The notes below the pieces were generated by a model. The model made no database searches. It was given only the letters and a program-made list of their open reading frames with translations, and was not told where the DNA came from. From NCBI RefSeq assembly GCF_000377745.1, contig NZ_KB898707.1, positions 710,482 through 774,481 on the forward strand: a DNA stretch of 64,000 nt, given 5' to 3'. Source of the DNA: Gilvimarinus chinensis DSM 19667 (GTDB lineage Bacteria; Pseudomonadota; Gammaproteobacteria; Pseudomonadales; Cellvibrionaceae). Positions within the stretch are counted from its first letter, which is position 1; each line of letters opens with the position of its first letter. This document shows, in pieces, positions 62,602 through 64,000 of the stretch. The position numbers were made by a program, and so were the translations under genes.

Positions 62602-62688
62602 CAAGCGGTTTTAGTTAGGCCGCACAAAAAACGTGCGGCTGGGACGGCTTACGCTTCGCTACAGCCGCCCCTAAACCGAGCGTTATGT
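62598..62688 (+). other. Integron attC recombination site 1
   Basis: Outer boxes TTAAC (62598-62602) and GTTATGT (62682-62688). Inner boxes CGGTTTTAG (62606-62614) and CTAAACCG (62671-62678) pair with a single unpaired T. Three-base spacers AAG and AGC separate inner from outer boxes. The central part folds into further hairpins (GCCGCAC/GTGCGGC, CGGC/GCCG). This is the defining layout of attC, including the extrahelical base that sets strand choice for the integrase. Confidence 0.85.
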
Positions 62689-62702
62689 TTTTATGGTGAT
62701 TA

Positions 62703-62990
62703 ATGGACAATCTAGTTGTTAAAAACAAATTTAAGGCAATCAATAAAAAACTTAATCTCATAAGAGTTTTTTGCGTATTTATTTTTATACCCTCGGTTGT
62801 ACTTTTGTTTACTGACCAAAAATCTTTTATGGGCCTTACGCAACATACGGCAACACTGTTGTTATTGATTGGTTCAGCAATTAATGTTTGGTTTTTTGCA
62901 AAGTATTGGAAATGTCCGGCATGCAATGAAAAATTAGGGTCGGGTTTTAGCGTTCATAAATGTAATCATTGTGGTGTTGAACTTAAGTAG
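62703..62990 (+). CDS. Orphan two-helix protein with a C-terminal zinc ribbon, gene of attC cassette 2
   Basis: A 95-residue protein. Two transmembrane helices (about residues 19-37 and 46-66) are followed by WKCPACNEKLGSGFSVHKCNHCGVELK, with CxxC...CxxC spacing of a zinc ribbon. The gene is AT-rich compared with the rest of the window, an indication of separate origin. It fills the segment between attC 1 and attC 2. No specific family is recognised; similar small membrane-ribbon proteins are frequent in integron cassettes. Confidence 0.75.
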   Translation: MDNLVVKNKFKAINKKLNLIRVFCVFIFIPSVVLLFTDQKSFMGLTQHTATLLLLIGSAINVWFFAKYWKCPACNEKLGSGFSVHKCNHCGVELK

Positions 62991-62999
62991 ATCAAAACA

Positions 63000-63097
63000 T
63001 AACAATCGCATCAACTGGATTTTCAAAGTTTGGCTTCGCTCACTGCGTTCGCTATTATAGCCAAAACTTTTCAAACGCAGTTATGCGGGCGTTAATT
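63000..63097 (+). other. Integron attC recombination site 2
   Basis: Outer boxes TAAC (63000-63003) and GTTAATT (63091-63097). Inner boxes CGCATCAACTG (63007-63017) and CAGTTATGCG (63078-63087) pair perfectly except for one extra C at 63012. Spacers are AAT and GGC. An unpaired central spacer (GATTTTC against its partner) is followed by a stem AAAGTTTGGC / GCCAAAACTTT with one bulge. The fit is better than for site 1. Confidence 0.9.
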
Positions 63098-63164
63098 GAC
63101 CAAGTTACCCATAAAAAGTAGACACCCTGTATAGTTATATTTGCCCTATATGGAGGTGTCCAAA

Positions 63165-63473
63165 ATGGCACGCAAAAAGCATCAGCACTACACCGAAGAG
63201 TTTCGAAAAGAAGCTATTAAGCGCTCAGAAAAGCCGGGCGTTACACAGGCTCAAGTAGCCCAAGAGCTGGGAATCAGCGCGCAACAGATCTCGAACTGGA
63301 AGAGACAATTCAATCGTCTCTCTGATAAACAGTTTAATTCCGTCGATGGCGTAGATTATTCCAAGTCCGAGAGCGAAGAGCTGCGTAAGCTCAAGCGGGA
63401 GAACAAGCGCCTGAAAGGGGAGATGGAATTTTTAAAAAAGGTTTCTGCGTACTTCGCGAAAGACCAAGAGTGA
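63165..63473 (+). CDS. IS3-family transposase OrfA
   Basis: 102 residues from MARKKHQHYTEEF with GGAGGTG eight bases upstream. A helix-turn-helix for terminal-repeat binding (QAQVAQELGISAQQISNWKRQF, about residues 29-50) is followed by a leucine-zipper-type coiled coil (SEELRKLKRENKRLKGEMEFLKK) near the C-terminus. OrfA alone acts as regulator; the active transposase OrfAB is produced by frameshifting near its end. Confidence 0.93.
   Translation: MARKKHQHYTEEFRKEAIKRSEKPGVTQAQVAQELGISAQQISNWKRQFNRLSDKQFNSVDGVDYSKSESEELRKLKRENKRLKGEMEFLKKVSAYFAKDQE
63434..63440 (+). other. Programmed -1 frameshift site A-AAA-AAG of the IS element
   Basis: In orfA frame the heptamer reads A AAA AAG, the standard slippery site of IS3 elements. 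Slipping gives an open -1 frame into orfB with no stop between. Confidence 0.85.
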
Positions 63474-64000
63474 AGTACGCGCTTATCCTTGATCACGTGG
63501 GCCAATACAGTATCAGCTTGATGTGCGAGGTTCTGGGTGTTCATCGTTCCGGCTTCTACCGGTGGCGAGAGGGTCCACAAAGCAAGCGCGAGGCTCGTAA
63601 AGAGAAGGTCACCTCATTGGTTAAAGATACCTTTGAAGCGTTTGAGGCTGCCTACGGCGCGCCCAGAATAGCGCAGGAGCTTAATGCGCTCGGGCATAAG
63701 TGCTCGGTTAACTTTATTGCCAAAATCATGCAGGAACAGGGAATAGTGGCGCGAAACGGTAAAGCGTTTAACTACGGCGGTCATGCCTTAACGATGCACA
63801 ACGTGGCGGACAACTTACTGTGGAGAGATTTCTCGGCGGAGCGGCCCAACCAGAAATGGGTCACGGACATTACCTACGTCTGGGTTCGACACCAATGGCT
63901 CTACCTGGCGACGGTCATGGACCTCTATTCACGTCGTATTATTGGCTGGAGCCTGGATACGAGTATGACAGAGCAGCTGATCACGCAGGCGATGCAAATG
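63470..64000 (+). CDS. IS3-family transposase OrfB (3'-truncated by window edge)
   Basis: DDE integrase-type catalytic subunit. It is open to the end of the window (177 residues visible of about 280). GTG at 63470 overlaps the orfA stop by four bases; more likely it is made as a fusion after frameshifting. YALILDHVGQYSISLMCEVLGVHRSGFYRW begins the HTH_21-type region, and EERPNQ-like AERPNQKWVTDITYVWVRHQWLYLATVMDLYSRRIIGW has the first two catalytic aspartates (TDIT and VMDLYSRR). The third, a glutamate, lies beyond the edge. No inactivating change is seen. Confidence 0.93.
   Translation, partial: MKYALILDHVGQYSISLMCEVLGVHRSGFYRWREGPQSKREARKEKVTSLVKDTFEAFEAAYGAPRIAQELNALGHKCSVNFIAKIMQEQGIVARNGKAFNYGGHALTMHNVADNLLWRDFSAERPNQKWVTDITYVWVRHQWLYLATVMDLYSRRIIGWSLDTSMTEQLITQAMQM

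Larger units (their letters stand above)
63098..64000 (+). mobile_element. IS3-family insertion sequence (left part; continues beyond the window)
   Basis: Contains orfA and the start of orfB in the -1 frame, plus the A-AAA-AAG slip site. The exact left end lies between the attC 2 outer box (63097) and about 63118 and cannot be fixed without the right terminal repeat. It begins next to the attC site, without remaining cassette sequence in between. Confidence 0.85.

Noticed and set aside
1..64000. CRISPR arrays, rRNA genes, prophage or plasmid replication genes
   Set aside because: No regularly spaced repeats, no rRNA-like blocks and no phage structural or replication proteins were seen.

Overview
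The window looks like a stretch of chromosome from a marine, polysaccharide-degrading gammaproteobacterium of the Cellvibrionaceae type (Saccharophagus/Teredinibacter/Simiduia relatives). This placement is an inference. It rests on secreted lipoproteins and lyases with poly-serine linkers, a large TonB-dependent receptor beside a pectate lyase, an alginate-lyase-like PL6 enzyme, a compact Entner-Doudoroff/lower glycolysis cluster, and the gammaproteobacterial order alaS-lysC-csrA-tRNA-Ser.

Layout. 1-5.2 kb: urease operon ureD(partial)-A-B-C-E-F-G plus a small His-rich membrane protein, closed by a perfect terminator. 5.2-8.5 kb (minus strand): aldo/keto reductase, cysteine synthase, a secreted HExxH metalloprotease-like protein. 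8.7-12.2 kb: HPP-family membrane protein, then ahpC-ahpF. 12.3-19.9 kb (minus): a small beta-barrel protein, a possible small transcript, and a pectin locus (PL1 lipoprotein, a large lipoprotein with duplicated modules, TonB-dependent receptor) with two GntR-type palindromes in front. 20.1-22.7 kb (minus): class I fructose-bisphosphate aldolase and a PPi-type phosphofructokinase. 23.1-25.4 kb: trpR-trpE-trpG with a TrpR-like operator on the trpR start codon. 25.4-28.7 kb (minus): esterase, aldo/keto reductase, GH84-like hexosaminidase. 29-38.2 kb: pgi, then edd-zwf-pgl-eda-gap-pyk, a full route from glucose-6-phosphate to pyruvate. 38.3-44.2 kb: M23 protein, YcaR/Trm112-like protein, alaS, lysC, csrA, tRNA-Ser(GCU). 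44.2-45.2 kb: a gene-poor patch with a duplicated tRNA 3' end, a 24-bp perfect inverted repeat and decayed coding sequence. 45.2-59.4 kb: PL6 lyase with two discoidin-like modules, soluble PAS-PAS chemoreceptor, metH, hexose-6-phosphate mutarotase, rapA, a small unknown protein, and a ydbS/ydbT-like PH-domain pair.

From 59.4 kb on the character changes to accessory DNA: dispersed intergenic repeats, a small membrane protein, a higBA toxin-antitoxin pair, and two orphan genes each followed by a sequence that folds as an integron attC site (TAAC/GTTA outer boxes, 3-nt spacers, inner boxes with one extrahelical base). No integrase is visible, so this is either part of a chromosomal integron or an integrase-less attC cluster. 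An IS3-family element starts immediately after the second attC and runs off the window end.

Working together: the lyases and TonB receptor would supply uronates and sugars; the eda, edd, gap and pyk products would carry their carbon to pyruvate; urease, cysteine synthase, MetH and LysC cover nitrogen and amino acids; AhpCF handles peroxide. The least explained parts are the attC cassettes with their orphan proteins, the large pectin-locus lipoprotein, and the small minus-strand transcript near 13.1 kb.
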